In this document: positions 17,514 to 26,330 of the stretch, piece by piece | Layout: each line of letters starts with the position of its first letter | Numbering within the stretch: position 1 is the first letter of the stretch | From: Muribaculum sp. | GTDB lineage: Bacteria > Bacteroidota > Bacteroidia > Bacteroidales > Muribaculaceae | Direction of reading: 5' to 3' | Length of the DNA stretch: 64,000 nt | Assembly: GCA_009775095.1 (NCBI GenBank) | Contig: VSOZ01000004.1 | Coordinates: forward strand, 62,001 to 126,000 | Notes under the pieces: model-generated | The model's input: only the letters and a program-made list of their open reading frames with translations | Databases searched by the model: none | What the model was told of the DNA's origin: nothing | Translations under genes and position numbers: made by a program

Positions 17514-18886
17514 AACAGACGGTCGCGTCGAGCGATAAAAGAGTCAAACGTATCAAACAAGTCACTCATCACGGCTCTGGCACTTTCGCGACGGCTCTCA
17601 TAGAGCGAAGCGGAAGCGATGCCGCCGGGTGCATCGCCACGCATGGCGTCGTTCACTCCGCTTGCCCGCTCCATCATGAGCATCTCCCGGTCGAGCAAGC
17701 GGTCTATACCGAGATCGCCGCAGCTGCTCATAACCTGCTGCGGCCCCGGAAGCCCCGCAATAGCCTCGTAAAGTATGACCCCGTCTGGCGATGCCCACTG
17801 TTCGGCGGCCTCTTTTGCCGACATGCCTTTGGCAAGCTGATTTTCGGGGAATAACAATGCTCCCTTCGCCGCCGTCGACAGCACACGGTCATTGAGCGAA
17901 AGAAGACGGTTTACCGTACGCTGGCGCTCTATAAGCTCCTCGACAAAGGAGTGTATCTCTCCGTCGATAAACGGATAAAAACAGAATACAAACGGATGTC
18001 GCGACGCCTTGCGGCTTCCGAGCAGTTGCCCGTCAGGTGAAAAAAAGCGGCATACCCACTCGCCCGTCATCTCCCACTTCGACTTCACAAGCATACGCTT
18101 CATCTTCTTGCGCGCAAGATTATAGCGGTCTATACTCGCTTTGGCTCCTGAGGGCATGTAGTAAAACCGGCCCATCTCAAGGTCATGGCAACGCATACGG
18201 TCGTTCAGCTCGAAGGTCCATAATTCGATAACGCGACATAAACCGGCATCGGACCGTCCAAACTCGATAGAGTCATTGCACGAAGCTCCGAGCAGCCTTG
18301 ACGGACGCGAAAACGCGGTCATCTCTGGATTTTCATATATCTCACGGAGTCTTGCCGCCTTTCCACGATCGCCTTGAGCAAACCGCATCAGCAACCGCTG
18401 AAGCGACATGTCATGCAGATATCCGACCATCTCTATATCCTCACCGTAAGGATCGCTGAAAGGCCCCGTGAAAAACCGCGCCGGATTTAGCATATCGGCC
18501 CACGGACCCATATCGCCGCCGCGGTTCTCGCGCTTTATGTAATGAACGGCGCAACCCGAAATGAGAAACTCCTCAAACGTACGCGTATCGGCAGCTATAC
18601 CCGGAGCCGCACTCTCATACTTGTCGCCGGCCGCCGACTTCCTGCCCGTACGATAATAGCCCACGGCCGCTTTGACAAGCTGACGTATGACATTGCCGGT
18701 CACAGGCACATAATTGCTGTCCTGCATGCATCTGCGTTCGGTGAGCCACACCCCGTCGCAGTCTTTCACCGTGTCGCCCCACTGGTCGCCAAATGTATAG
18801 CGTTTATATCGCAGACGGCGCTCCCTGAAAGCGGCCGCATTGTTCCAAGCCTGCAAAGCCGCTTCAATATAGTTATCCATATTCAT
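17498..18886 (-). CDS. Phage portal-like protein
   Basis: The 462-residue protein begins MNMDNYIEAALQAWNNAA and continues with RYKRYTFGDQW, a helical N-terminus typical of portal proteins that form the dodecameric DNA gate of a capsid. Further portal-like traits are VPVTGNVIRQLVKAAVGYY, DMLNPARFF, a long stem-like helix region (VEELIERQRTVNRLLSLNDRVLS) and the C-terminal MLMMERASGVNDAMRGDAP segment common in Bacteroidetes portals. The length is near the short end of the family. It lies downstream of the capsid-like and head-completion-like genes and overlaps the lipoprotein gene. No large terminase, its normal partner, is in the window. An ATG two codons further in is equally possible as start. 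Confidence 0.75.
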   Translation of the reverse strand: MNMDNYIEAALQAWNNAAAFRERRLRYKRYTFGDQWGDTVKDCDGVWLTERRCMQDSNYVPVTGNVIRQLVKAAVGYYRTGRKSAAGDKYESAAPGIAADTRTFEEFLISGCAVHYIKRENRGGDMGPWADMLNPARFFTGPFSDPYGEDIEMVGYLHDMSLQRLLMRFAQGDRGKAARLREIYENPEMTAFSRPSRLLGASCNDSIEFGRSDAGLCRVIELWTFELNDRMRCHDLEMGRFYYMPSGAKASIDRYNLARKKMKRMLVKSKWEMTGEWVCRFFSPDGQLLGSRKASRHPFVFCFYPFIDGEIHSFVEELIERQRTVNRLLSLNDRVLSTAAKGALLFPENQLAKGMSAKEAAEQWASPDGVILYEAIAGLPGPQQVMSSCGDLGIDRLLDREMLMMERASGVNDAMRGDAPGGIASASLYESRRESARAVMSDLFDTFDSFIARRDRLLCSGL

Positions 18887-18923
18887 TTAATTTCATATTA
18901 TTGACAGTGCATGTAATCATGCG

Positions 18924-19448
18924 TTAGTAAAAGCTCTTTACGGTGCTCAACGCCGCAGCGTCAAGACTGAATGTAACACCATCGTCGACCACAGCCTGAA
19001 GACTTACCTCACGGCAATCATGACCGACAACAAAAACAGCTATACACCGACCGATCAGTACGGCTACCGGTTTAGTGGCCGTAGCACGTGTGTAAGGTGA
19101 CCGCTGAAGCCGAGCCTTACGCGAACCGGCATCGACAACAAACTCCGCACAACGACCGCCGACAGAAACCGACGTCACCCTTACCACGCTATCAGGCAAT
19201 GTCACATGCCCTACCCCGTCGCCGCCGACTGTCATAGGTAGCTCAAGCGCTACCGGCGCCAGCATATCGACCGGAGCATCGTGAAGCAACGCATGATACC
19301 AGTCAAGCATACGCGCCCTCAGCAGAGCTTCAAGGTCCACACCGTCATCGCGTGTTATGTCGCAACCCGAATTGACCGGTTCGGGAAAAGCGCGCAATTG
19401 CCACTCATGCAGCAATTGCGCTTCTGTAAGATGCAACTTCATTGTCAT
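18924..19448 (-). CDS. Phage head-completion/adaptor-like protein (function uncertain)
   Basis: A 174-residue protein: a helical N-terminus (TEAQLLHEWQLRAF, LEALLRARMLDWYHALLHDAP) followed by beta-rich sequence (VALELPMTV, HVTLPDSVVRVTSVSVGG). The N-terminal helices followed by strands recall head-tail connector proteins, but I cannot name a family. Its start overlaps the stop of the major capsid-like gene by 4 bp (ATGA), indicating translational coupling, and 37 bp separate it from the portal-like gene. The role is inferred from this position. Confidence 0.55.
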   Translation of the reverse strand: MTMKLHLTEAQLLHEWQLRAFPEPVNSGCDITRDDGVDLEALLRARMLDWYHALLHDAPVDMLAPVALELPMTVGGDGVGHVTLPDSVVRVTSVSVGGRCAEFVVDAGSRKARLQRSPYTRATATKPVAVLIGRCIAVFVVGHDCREVSLQAVVDDGVTFSLDAAALSTVKSFY

Positions 19449-20743
19449 TCACCAAAAGGATTGTCATCACCGCCGTCGCCGGGGCCCTCGGGCACAACCT
19501 CACCGCCTGCTTCGCTGTCAGGCACGGCTATGATGCGCATGTGGGCCTTAGGATAGCGCAATACCAAGCAAGACGCCTCGGTGAGCACCACAGCCTCCGT
19601 ATTGCGCTGACCGCTCCTGCACAGATCGATAGGCATGGCTTTGAACGGTATATGCACATACTTCTGAAGATATTCAGGATCGATGACCATACCGTCATCG
19701 GCATGTCCGCACATATCAAACACTTCGCTAAGCACAACATAGAGGCGTCCGAAGTTGGTGTGTATCTCCTTGAAGTCTATACCCCAACGGGTCACAGTCT
19801 CTATGGCACCCAAGCTCTTCACGGTATTGAGGCGACTAAGCTCCTCGATAAATCCGGAACCGGCCACGAGAATCTTGCGTGCGGAGCCGGCATTGCCGGT
19901 AAAGGCCTTACGGGTAAGAGCCACAAGTTTAAGCGCGTCGAGTCGACCTTTGGTGTAAGTGAAGTCATTGTCGGTCTGATTCCATATACCTGCAGTCATA
20001 AATACCTCACCATAATCAAGCCCCTTGTCAAAACGGTGCTTGACACCAAACAGAAAATTCTTCTCCATGCCCATGCGCATGTCCATAAGCGCCACTTCTT
20101 CCTGATCGGACAGAGTCCAGCCAACCTCTTTTGCCGACATACGCTGCATCATAGACTGCTCGACCTGCGCCTTGAAAATCTGGCAGTAATTGGTCAACTT
20201 CACGGGTATTGCCTGAGCATTGGCGGTCTGCACGTCAAGTTCGGCCGCCGCACGCCCCATTCTCACAAGCTTGGTGTCAAGATCAAGCTGCGGAAAAAGC
20301 ACACCCGAAGGTACACCTATGGCACGCACTTTAATGGCGTCGTCCTTGCTTTCCATCACATACATCATAACGCTCATCTTACGTCCGTTGACCATCGCAT
20401 CAGGGGCAAGCACGGTGTCTGATACACAAAATACATTGCTTTCGTTAAGCGTCAGGCGAGCCGTATCAGTCGACGCACTCTGCTCTACCGCGTCGGCAAG
20501 CGTATTGACTTCGGGAGGAGTATCGACAGAGTAATATTCAAGTTTCATACTCTTGCACTTGCGGGCCGGGGCAAGGCGCGATATCTGGTCGACGGGAGTG
20601 GCCATCGGCCTTATCCTGACAATGCGGCTGTCAATATCGCCGAGCAAAAGGTCGGGTGCCACTTCATTGGTGACGGGGGTTGTCAACGGTGATTCAATCA
20701 CATGGGGTGAGCCTGCGGCTCCGGTTACGATTCTTGCTTCCAT
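19445..20743 (-). CDS. Phage major capsid-like protein (SU10/HK97-fold type)
   Basis: The start was set at the Met of MEARIVTGAAGSP, since the upstream extension to 20788 overlaps the previous gene. In the resulting 432-residue protein, the N-terminal MATPVDQISRLAPARKCKS, the central FKAQVEQSMMQRMSAKEVGW and DMRMGMEKNFLFGVKHR, and the IDFKEIHTNFGRLYVVLSE segment resemble capsid proteins of Bacteroidetes phages related to the SU10 type. A disordered Gly/Asp-rich tail ends the protein. It is flanked by a small acidic protein upstream, where a scaffold would be, and by head-completion-like and portal-like genes downstream. No separate prohead protease is present. Confidence 0.75.
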   Translation of the reverse strand: MEARIVTGAAGSPHVIESPLTTPVTNEVAPDLLLGDIDSRIVRIRPMATPVDQISRLAPARKCKSMKLEYYSVDTPPEVNTLADAVEQSASTDTARLTLNESNVFCVSDTVLAPDAMVNGRKMSVMMYVMESKDDAIKVRAIGVPSGVLFPQLDLDTKLVRMGRAAAELDVQTANAQAIPVKLTNYCQIFKAQVEQSMMQRMSAKEVGWTLSDQEEVALMDMRMGMEKNFLFGVKHRFDKGLDYGEVFMTAGIWNQTDNDFTYTKGRLDALKLVALTRKAFTGNAGSARKILVAGSGFIEELSRLNTVKSLGAIETVTRWGIDFKEIHTNFGRLYVVLSEVFDMCGHADDGMVIDPEYLQKYVHIPFKAMPIDLCRSGQRNTEAVVLTEASCLVLRYPKAHMRIIAVPDSEAGGEVVPEGPGDGGDDNPFGE

Positions 20744-20778
20744 AGCTAAAAAAGATATTAATCGGTTAGAAAAAAAGG

Positions 20779-21126
20779 TTAGTCCCACACGCTCTTGCGT
20801 GGACGGGAAAGAAATGTTGATTGGGACAGAGGAGCGGTGTCAAGAAGGGCATCGGGCGACTCGTACATAGCCGGCTCCTCCATTTTGGCCTCGGCCACCT
20901 CGTTGAGTCCGCGCAGATAACCGCGCCGCTCAGCCTCGCCTATGGCGTCGCCATTGTCATCCGAGCGCGGGAAATGACGGCCGACAGCTTCATCGGCCGA
21001 CACCCCGGAAAGAATGTCCACAATAAAATGGGCGGCTCTCGGATCATGTTCTATAATACGCCGCAGCTCGACATGCTCACTTACTTCGGGCAGATCGCCC
21101 GCAGGGGTTGATTGTGTGTTGTCCAT
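20779..21126 (-). CDS. Small acidic protein at the head of the capsid operon (scaffold-like position)
   Basis: A 115-residue acidic protein with no signal peptide, predicted to be mostly helical (VELRRIIEHDPRAAHFIVDIL, EAERRGYLRGLNEVAEAK) with flexible ends. I do not recognise a family. Its place directly before the major capsid-like gene (35-bp gap), its size and its acidity fit a capsid scaffold or assembly chaperone, but this is only an inference. It is the first gene of the phage-like operon, 58 bp downstream of a -7 element. Confidence 0.55.
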   Translation of the reverse strand: MDNTQSTPAGDLPEVSEHVELRRIIEHDPRAAHFIVDILSGVSADEAVGRHFPRSDDNGDAIGEAERRGYLRGLNEVAEAKMEEPAMYESPDALLDTAPLSQSTFLSRPRKSVWD

Positions 21127-21184
21127 AATAACTGTTTATTTTAAGAGAGTGTTTAATAATGGCCGGGGTTAACCGGTGATGACG

Positions 21185-21192
21185 CAAAGTTA
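21185..21192 (-). promoter_or_regulatory. -7 element of the capsid operon
   Basis: On the minus strand TAACTTTG matches TAnnTTTG exactly. It lies 58 bp before the first gene and after the terminator of the SusC/D pair, so the phage-like operon has its own host-type promoter. No -33 match is seen at the usual distance. Confidence 0.5.
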
Positions 21193-21294
21193 CGACGGTA
21201 AAACGCAGGATTTATGCACAATCGGGCATTAACATATTTCCCGGGACTTAACTTACGGCATATAACCGGATTAAAGCGTGTTTTAGTGTATGTT

Positions 21295-21332
21295 AAAAAA
21301 ACAAGAGGCGCCTGATTCACATCACGCGCCTC
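21295..21332 (-). terminator. Intrinsic terminator of the SusC/D operon
   Basis: On the minus strand stem GAGGCGC/GCGCCTC (21326-21332 with 21305-21311) is followed by TTG and a run of seven T (21295-21301), a textbook terminator 61 bp after the susD-like stop. Confidence 0.85.
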
Positions 21333-21392
21333 CTTAGGTCAATTTTTGTAGTATGAATTTATGTTGTTACTTGAGAGTAACCGAAGTGATAC

Positions 21393-22946
21393 TTACTTGT
21401 TGTTATCGCCCGCAGGTATGTCGGGATTGTTTTCCATCTCCACTGTGGGAAGCTGGTAAATCATACGATAATCACGTGCCGAGTAAGTAACGGCATCCAT
21501 AGCCGCCAACGAGGGGTCATAGTTCACGCTCTTGGCGCGGTCGATGGTCTCGTTGCGACGCTTGGTATCGAAGTAGCGGCAGCCCTCGCCCCAAGTGTCG
21601 ATACGCTTCTGCCAGCATATCTCCTCGTAGAGAGCCTCACCTGACAGAGAGCAGGTGTAACCGGGCTTACGGTTAGACATAATCTCCTCGAGCTTGGCCT
21701 TGGCTTTGTCAGGCTGATTATCAAGGTAGTAGGCCTCGGCTGCAACATAGTACATCTCGGCCGCGGTAAGATAGATAACGTCAGAGGTGAAGGGCTCCGC
21801 GGTGCCGCCGGAGGTAACATATACATCGCGGTACTTGTTGGGCAGATAGACGGTAAAGTCACTGCCGCCCACATCCTTAAGCAGAGAGAAGTCAATGCCG
21901 CTGACCTCGTTATAGTCGGCTATATAGCCGAACCATCCCTTGCGCACATCGCCGTCGGTTATATGGTCGACAAGGTCCGATGCGCCAAGCACGGTAAATC
22001 CGCCGCCGGCATATCCGTCGCTGTAGCAGTCGATAACCGACATCCAAGAACCGTAGAAGCAGGTGGTCTCGACATTAACACGATAACCCCAGAGAGCTTC
22101 GGGCATGTCAAGCGAGTTGTAACCGCCGAGCATGTCGGCAGTAGTGTTGAACGAGCTTCCGGCAATGGCTTTCTCGGCATAAGAGGCCGCCTCACCGTAG
22201 TTGCCGGTAAACATGAGCACATTGGCATAGATGGCTGCGGCCGAGTACTCCGACAGGCTGCCTTTACCGGAGTGGAAGCCTTTGCCCTCAAGAAGCTTGT
22301 AGCCGTTGTCGATATCGGAGAGTATCTGGGTGTAGACCTCGCCCACGGGCACGCGTTCGGGACGATACTCGCTGTCGGTCTTCAACGGTATGCCGGGCTG
22401 GTCGGCACCAACGCTGAGAGGCTGCTGATATATGTTAATCAACCAAAAGTAGCAGAACGCACGCAGAGCATAGGCTTCGCCAAGCATGGCTTCAGCCTTG
22501 GCCGAGGCAAGCGACTCGCCCTCGGCGGGCTTGAGCATTGTTATGATGGTGTTGGCGTTGTCGATGACGTTATAGAGCTGACGCCAAGTAGCCACTGTGC
22601 GGCGATAATTGCTCTGACGGAAGTCGAGCTGATAATCGAAGTAACCGATGTTAAGTCCGTAATAGTTGGCAAGGTCTTCACACATAAGTTCGGTGGCGAA
22701 GCGCAGACTCGCATAGCCCGTATTGTCCTGCGATGTGGCATAATCGCCGCCGCAGTAGAGATTGAAGTAAGCGCCGGTGACATAGGCCTGCACCTTTGAC
22801 GGGTCTTTCTGCATGGCGCCCGACACGGCATCCTCGTCAAGATAGTCGTTGGGCGACGTATTCAGGTAACCGTCGGAGCAGGAGGCTGTCAGGAGCACCG
22901 CACCGACAGCAAGTCCTTTTAACAGTATATTATTATATAGTTTCAT
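21393..22946 (-). CDS. SusD/RagB family nutrient-binding outer-membrane lipoprotein
   Basis: A 517-residue lipoprotein (lipobox LTASC). The SusD pattern is clear: YLNTSPNDYLDED after the lipobox, helix-rich TPR-like region with AEAMLGEAYALRAFCYFWLINIYQQP, GYRVNVET, and the C-terminal NRKPGYTC...LYEEICWQKRIDTWGEG...FDTKRRN motif that forms part of the RagB/SusD C-terminal domain. SusD proteins cap the SusC channel and bind the glycan or peptide substrate at the cell surface. It follows the susC-like gene by 12 bp and ends at a strong terminator. No enzyme gene accompanies the pair, so the substrate cannot be guessed. Confidence 0.93.
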   Translation of the reverse strand: MKLYNNILLKGLAVGAVLLTASCSDGYLNTSPNDYLDEDAVSGAMQKDPSKVQAYVTGAYFNLYCGGDYATSQDNTGYASLRFATELMCEDLANYYGLNIGYFDYQLDFRQSNYRRTVATWRQLYNVIDNANTIITMLKPAEGESLASAKAEAMLGEAYALRAFCYFWLINIYQQPLSVGADQPGIPLKTDSEYRPERVPVGEVYTQILSDIDNGYKLLEGKGFHSGKGSLSEYSAAAIYANVLMFTGNYGEAASYAEKAIAGSSFNTTADMLGGYNSLDMPEALWGYRVNVETTCFYGSWMSVIDCYSDGYAGGGFTVLGASDLVDHITDGDVRKGWFGYIADYNEVSGIDFSLLKDVGGSDFTVYLPNKYRDVYVTSGGTAEPFTSDVIYLTAAEMYYVAAEAYYLDNQPDKAKAKLEEIMSNRKPGYTCSLSGEALYEEICWQKRIDTWGEGCRYFDTKRRNETIDRAKSVNYDPSLAAMDAVTYSARDYRMIYQLPTVEMENNPDIPAGDNNK

Positions 22947-22959
22947 ATCGGTTTATGAA

Positions 22960-25900
22960 TTAGAATGTTAACGAAAGTCCTAAAGACACGGTGCGGATAG
23001 CCGAGTAGTTGGCCTGTGACTGACCGTATACGTACTGACGCGGGTCAAGACCCTTGCGGCGCGAGAAGAGAGCCACATTGTCGGCGGCCACATATACACG
23101 CGCTTTCTCGAGATAAGCCTTGCGCAGCCAAGCTGAAGGCAGCGAGTAGCCGAGTGTTATGTTGCGCAGATTGAAATAGTCGGCACCGATGAGATATTTG
23201 TCGGAGAATGTGTTGGCGTTCTGCGAGCCGTCAAGCACGGGCACGTCGGTATTGGTGTTCTGCGGAGTCCAAGCGTTGAGGATGTCCTTGTGCCAGTTGT
23301 AGCCCTGCATACTGCCGGCATGCATCATTCCGGCATACATGGCGTCGTATATGTCGCCTCCGATCTGATAGTTGGTGGCAATCGAGAAGTCAATGCCTTT
23401 CCACGCGAAGTTGGTGGTTATGCCGCCTTGGAAGTCGGGGATAGCCGTACCGATATAGTACTTGGTGGCCTTGGTGTAGTCAGTCACGGGCACCATCTCC
23501 ACATTTCCGTCATCGTCGGTCTGGTCGCGGTACCATGTGGCGTGACCGGTATCGTCAAGACCGGCAAAACGGTAGTAATAGAAATCCCAGACACTGCGAC
23601 CCTCGCGAATGTTGTAGTAAGCGTCGTGAGTTATGCCCTCTACCTGCTTGTCGGCGGGTATGTCAGTAACTTTATTCTTATAATGTGTGCCGGTGAATGT
23701 CCAGCTCCAGATGAAGTCCTTGGGCAGCGGCACGTTGACAGTCAGCGTAAACTCGACGCCGCGGTTGACCATGGTGAGGGCATTGCGCGAGATGTAGCTT
23801 ACGCCTGATGACGGCGGCTGAGGCACATTGTAGAGCATATCTTTGGTACGCTTGTTGAAGTACTCGATGTCGACATTGAGCAGGTTGTCAAACAACAGGG
23901 CGCTTACGCCGGCGTTGAAGTTGTAGGAGGTCTCCCAAGTGATGTCGGGGTTGCCTTCATAGTACTTGGACACGGCAAACTGACCGTCGGAATTTGACAC
24001 ACCGTACTGTGTCTTGGCGGGATAGTAGTTGCTTGATGTGGTCATCGGGTAGTAGATATCATCGTTGCCGACACTACCGTAGCTTGCGCGGATAGACATG
24101 TTGTCGACCCAAGTGACACCCTTGAAGAACTCTTCCTGCGACAGACGCCAAGAACCGCCTACCGACCAGAATGTGCCCCATTTGTTGTCCTTGGCGAAAC
24201 GCGACGAGCCGTCGCCGCGAACCGAGGCAGAGAAGTAGTAACGGTTGTCATAGTCATAATTCAGTCGTCCCAACCACGATTCAACGGTGTAGGTGTCGGT
24301 GTACGACGATATGTTGTCCATGTTGATAGCATTGTTGAACTCGGGGATGGTCGGGTCGAAGAAGTTGGTCTTTGATGCGTTGAGATAGTTGTACTTCATC
24401 TTGTAGTTCTCATGACCGGCGAGCACGTCGACAGTATGCTTGCCTGCGAAAGTGTTGGTGTAGGTAAGCAATTCGTTGATGGTGTAGGTCTCAAGACGGG
24501 TGCGGTACTTTCTACCTCGTCCGTTGACATTCTGCGCATCGCCGAATGTCGGGGTCATGAAGGTGTCCTGCTGGGTATTGGTGACGTCGTAACCGCCGTT
24601 AGCCTGAAATTTCAGACCGTTCCATATGTCGAGTGTAGCTCCGAAGCGGCTTGCGAAGTTGTCTGACAGTACCTTGTTCTGATTGGCTTTGTCGCTGGCC
24701 ACTACATTGGAGTTGGGAGCATATTTGCGGGTACCGTACTGTCCGCTACCGAAGTCAAATACGGGAGAGCCGTCCTCGGCGTATATGCGCTTGCCGTCGG
24801 CGTCATAGGCATAGACGGGATATACCGGAGCCACCTGCTGGATGAAAGCAAATGTATTGGAGAAGTTGTTTAGCCCCGTTATGTTGAGGCTGTTCTGCAC
24901 TCCGCGCGAGTATGATACATTGCCGTTGATCTTGAAGAACTTGGTCACGAGATAGTCGCCGCTGGCACGCATGGACAGACGCGAGAAGTCGGAGTTCTTG
25001 ATGATGCCCTCGTCCTCGAGCCAGCCGAGCGAGAGGAAGTGGGTGCCGCGCTCGTTGCCGCCCTGAACGGCTACATTGTACTCCTGACGGAGGCCGTTGC
25101 TGATGGCTTCGTCGCTCCAGTCGTCGTTCCAGAGCAGCGGAGCGCTCGTGAGATTGCCGTTGGCGTCAACGATAGCGTTGTTGTCGCAGCGATAGGGATT
25201 GTAACCCACGTTGCCGTACAGATTGGCCGACGCCTGAGCCGCAGCCTCGGCTTCTGATGCGCCGCCGGCTATGGCGCGGTTGCGGAGCACGGTCCACTGT
25301 GTCGTCATCCACATACCGGGGTCGGTCATGATGTCGTAGTTGGGTATACCGCGCGAGTTGCTGCCTATGCGGGCCTCGAAAGTAACTTTGTTTTTCTGGT
25401 CGCGGCCCTTCTTGGTCGAGATCATGATGACGCCGTTGGCGGCGCGACTACCGTAGAGTGCGGTAGAAGCGGCATCCTTAAGTACGTTGATCTGCTCGAT
25501 GTCGTTGGGGTTGATGGCCGAGATGTTGCCTTCGTAAGGCATACCGTCGACTACATAAAGAGGATTGGAACTCGAGTTGATAGAGCCTATACCGCGTATG
25601 CGGATAGTGGCGCTCGTACCGGGCTGACCTGACTGCATGGCCACCTGAACACCGGGAGCGGCGCCTTCGAGAGCCTTGCTGACATTTGACACCTGAAGTT
25701 TCTCAATCGTAGACGACGAGATGGTCGAGGCTGCACCTGTAAACGATGACTTCTTGGCTGTACCGTAGGCTACGACCATAACCTCGTCGAGGCTGTTGTC
25801 GGTGCTGCGGAGTGCTATGGTCATGTGGCCGGGCTTTATCTCGGCCCTTACCGTCTCCATGCCCACATAAGATACTTGCAGGATTTTTACATTATCGGGA

Positions 25901-26091
25901 ACCGAGAGACGGAACTCGCCCGACATATCGGTCGAAGTACCGTGTCCACCCCCTATCGGCATTACCGTGGCGCCTATGAGCGCCTCGCCGTCGGCGGCAC
26001 TGACTACCTGTCCGGTCACGGTGCGCATCGTCTGCGCCGAGACTGTCAGGACAGCCATAAATGCCACAAAGAATAAAAACAGCTTTTTCAT
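22960..26091 (-). CDS. SusC/RagA family TonB-dependent transporter
   Basis: A 1043-residue outer-membrane protein: signal peptide to SAQ (about 20), carboxypeptidase-like N-terminal domain (VTGQVVSAADGEALIGATV...YVGMET), TonB box-like EVMVVAYGTAKKSSFTGA, plug domain (VQVAMQSGQPGTSATIRIRGIGS; NDIEQINVLKDAASTALYGSRAANGVI) and a long beta barrel ending in SLGLSLTF with terminal Phe. This is the importer partner of the SusD-like protein downstream and forms with it a lidded transporter driven by TonB. It has a -7 promoter element with an 89-bp leader. No SusR, hybrid two-component or ECF sigma/anti-sigma gene is adjacent. Confidence 0.95.
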   Translation of the reverse strand: MKKLFLFFVAFMAVLTVSAQTMRTVTGQVVSAADGEALIGATVMPIGGGHGTSTDMSGEFRLSVPDNVKILQVSYVGMETVRAEIKPGHMTIALRSTDNSLDEVMVVAYGTAKKSSFTGAASTISSSTIEKLQVSNVSKALEGAAPGVQVAMQSGQPGTSATIRIRGIGSINSSSNPLYVVDGMPYEGNISAINPNDIEQINVLKDAASTALYGSRAANGVIMISTKKGRDQKNKVTFEARIGSNSRGIPNYDIMTDPGMWMTTQWTVLRNRAIAGGASEAEAAAQASANLYGNVGYNPYRCDNNAIVDANGNLTSAPLLWNDDWSDEAISNGLRQEYNVAVQGGNERGTHFLSLGWLEDEGIIKNSDFSRLSMRASGDYLVTKFFKINGNVSYSRGVQNSLNITGLNNFSNTFAFIQQVAPVYPVYAYDADGKRIYAEDGSPVFDFGSGQYGTRKYAPNSNVVASDKANQNKVLSDNFASRFGATLDIWNGLKFQANGGYDVTNTQQDTFMTPTFGDAQNVNGRGRKYRTRLETYTINELLTYTNTFAGKHTVDVLAGHENYKMKYNYLNASKTNFFDPTIPEFNNAINMDNISSYTDTYTVESWLGRLNYDYDNRYYFSASVRGDGSSRFAKDNKWGTFWSVGGSWRLSQEEFFKGVTWVDNMSIRASYGSVGNDDIYYPMTTSSNYYPAKTQYGVSNSDGQFAVSKYYEGNPDITWETSYNFNAGVSALLFDNLLNVDIEYFNKRTKDMLYNVPQPPSSGVSYISRNALTMVNRGVEFTLTVNVPLPKDFIWSWTFTGTHYKNKVTDIPADKQVEGITHDAYYNIREGRSVWDFYYYRFAGLDDTGHATWYRDQTDDDGNVEMVPVTDYTKATKYYIGTAIPDFQGGITTNFAWKGIDFSIATNYQIGGDIYDAMYAGMMHAGSMQGYNWHKDILNAWTPQNTNTDVPVLDGSQNANTFSDKYLIGADYFNLRNITLGYSLPSAWLRKAYLEKARVYVAADNVALFSRRKGLDPRQYVYGQSQANYSAIRTVSLGLSLTF

Positions 26092-26179
26092 ACTTTGAAA
26101 ATGTGAATAATTAAGTTATTTAATTGACAAAATGCCATAATTAGCACGCAACCTATTGCATAAATTCAGTTTTCTCGGA

Positions 26180-26187
26180 CAAAGATA
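26180..26187 (-). promoter_or_regulatory. -7 element of the SusC/D operon
   Basis: On the minus strand TATCTTTG matches TAnnTTTG exactly, about 90 bp before the susC-like start. Further upstream is an AT-rich stretch without a clear -33 element. Confidence 0.55.
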
Positions 26188-26330
26188 GCGCTATTTCTTT
26201 TAAATATCATTAACATACCCCCCCCATTTTAAATATTATTAACTATATTAACATTTAACACTTAAGAATCACGCCGTTTTTGTATTTTGCAGTTACAAAC
26301 CTATACATTCATGCATATGTTATATAACCG

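Noticed and set aside
19442..20422. A 326-codon plus-strand open frame opposite the capsid-like gene
   Set aside because: Antisense shadow; no domain, no ribosome-binding site, and the minus-strand gene is well supported.
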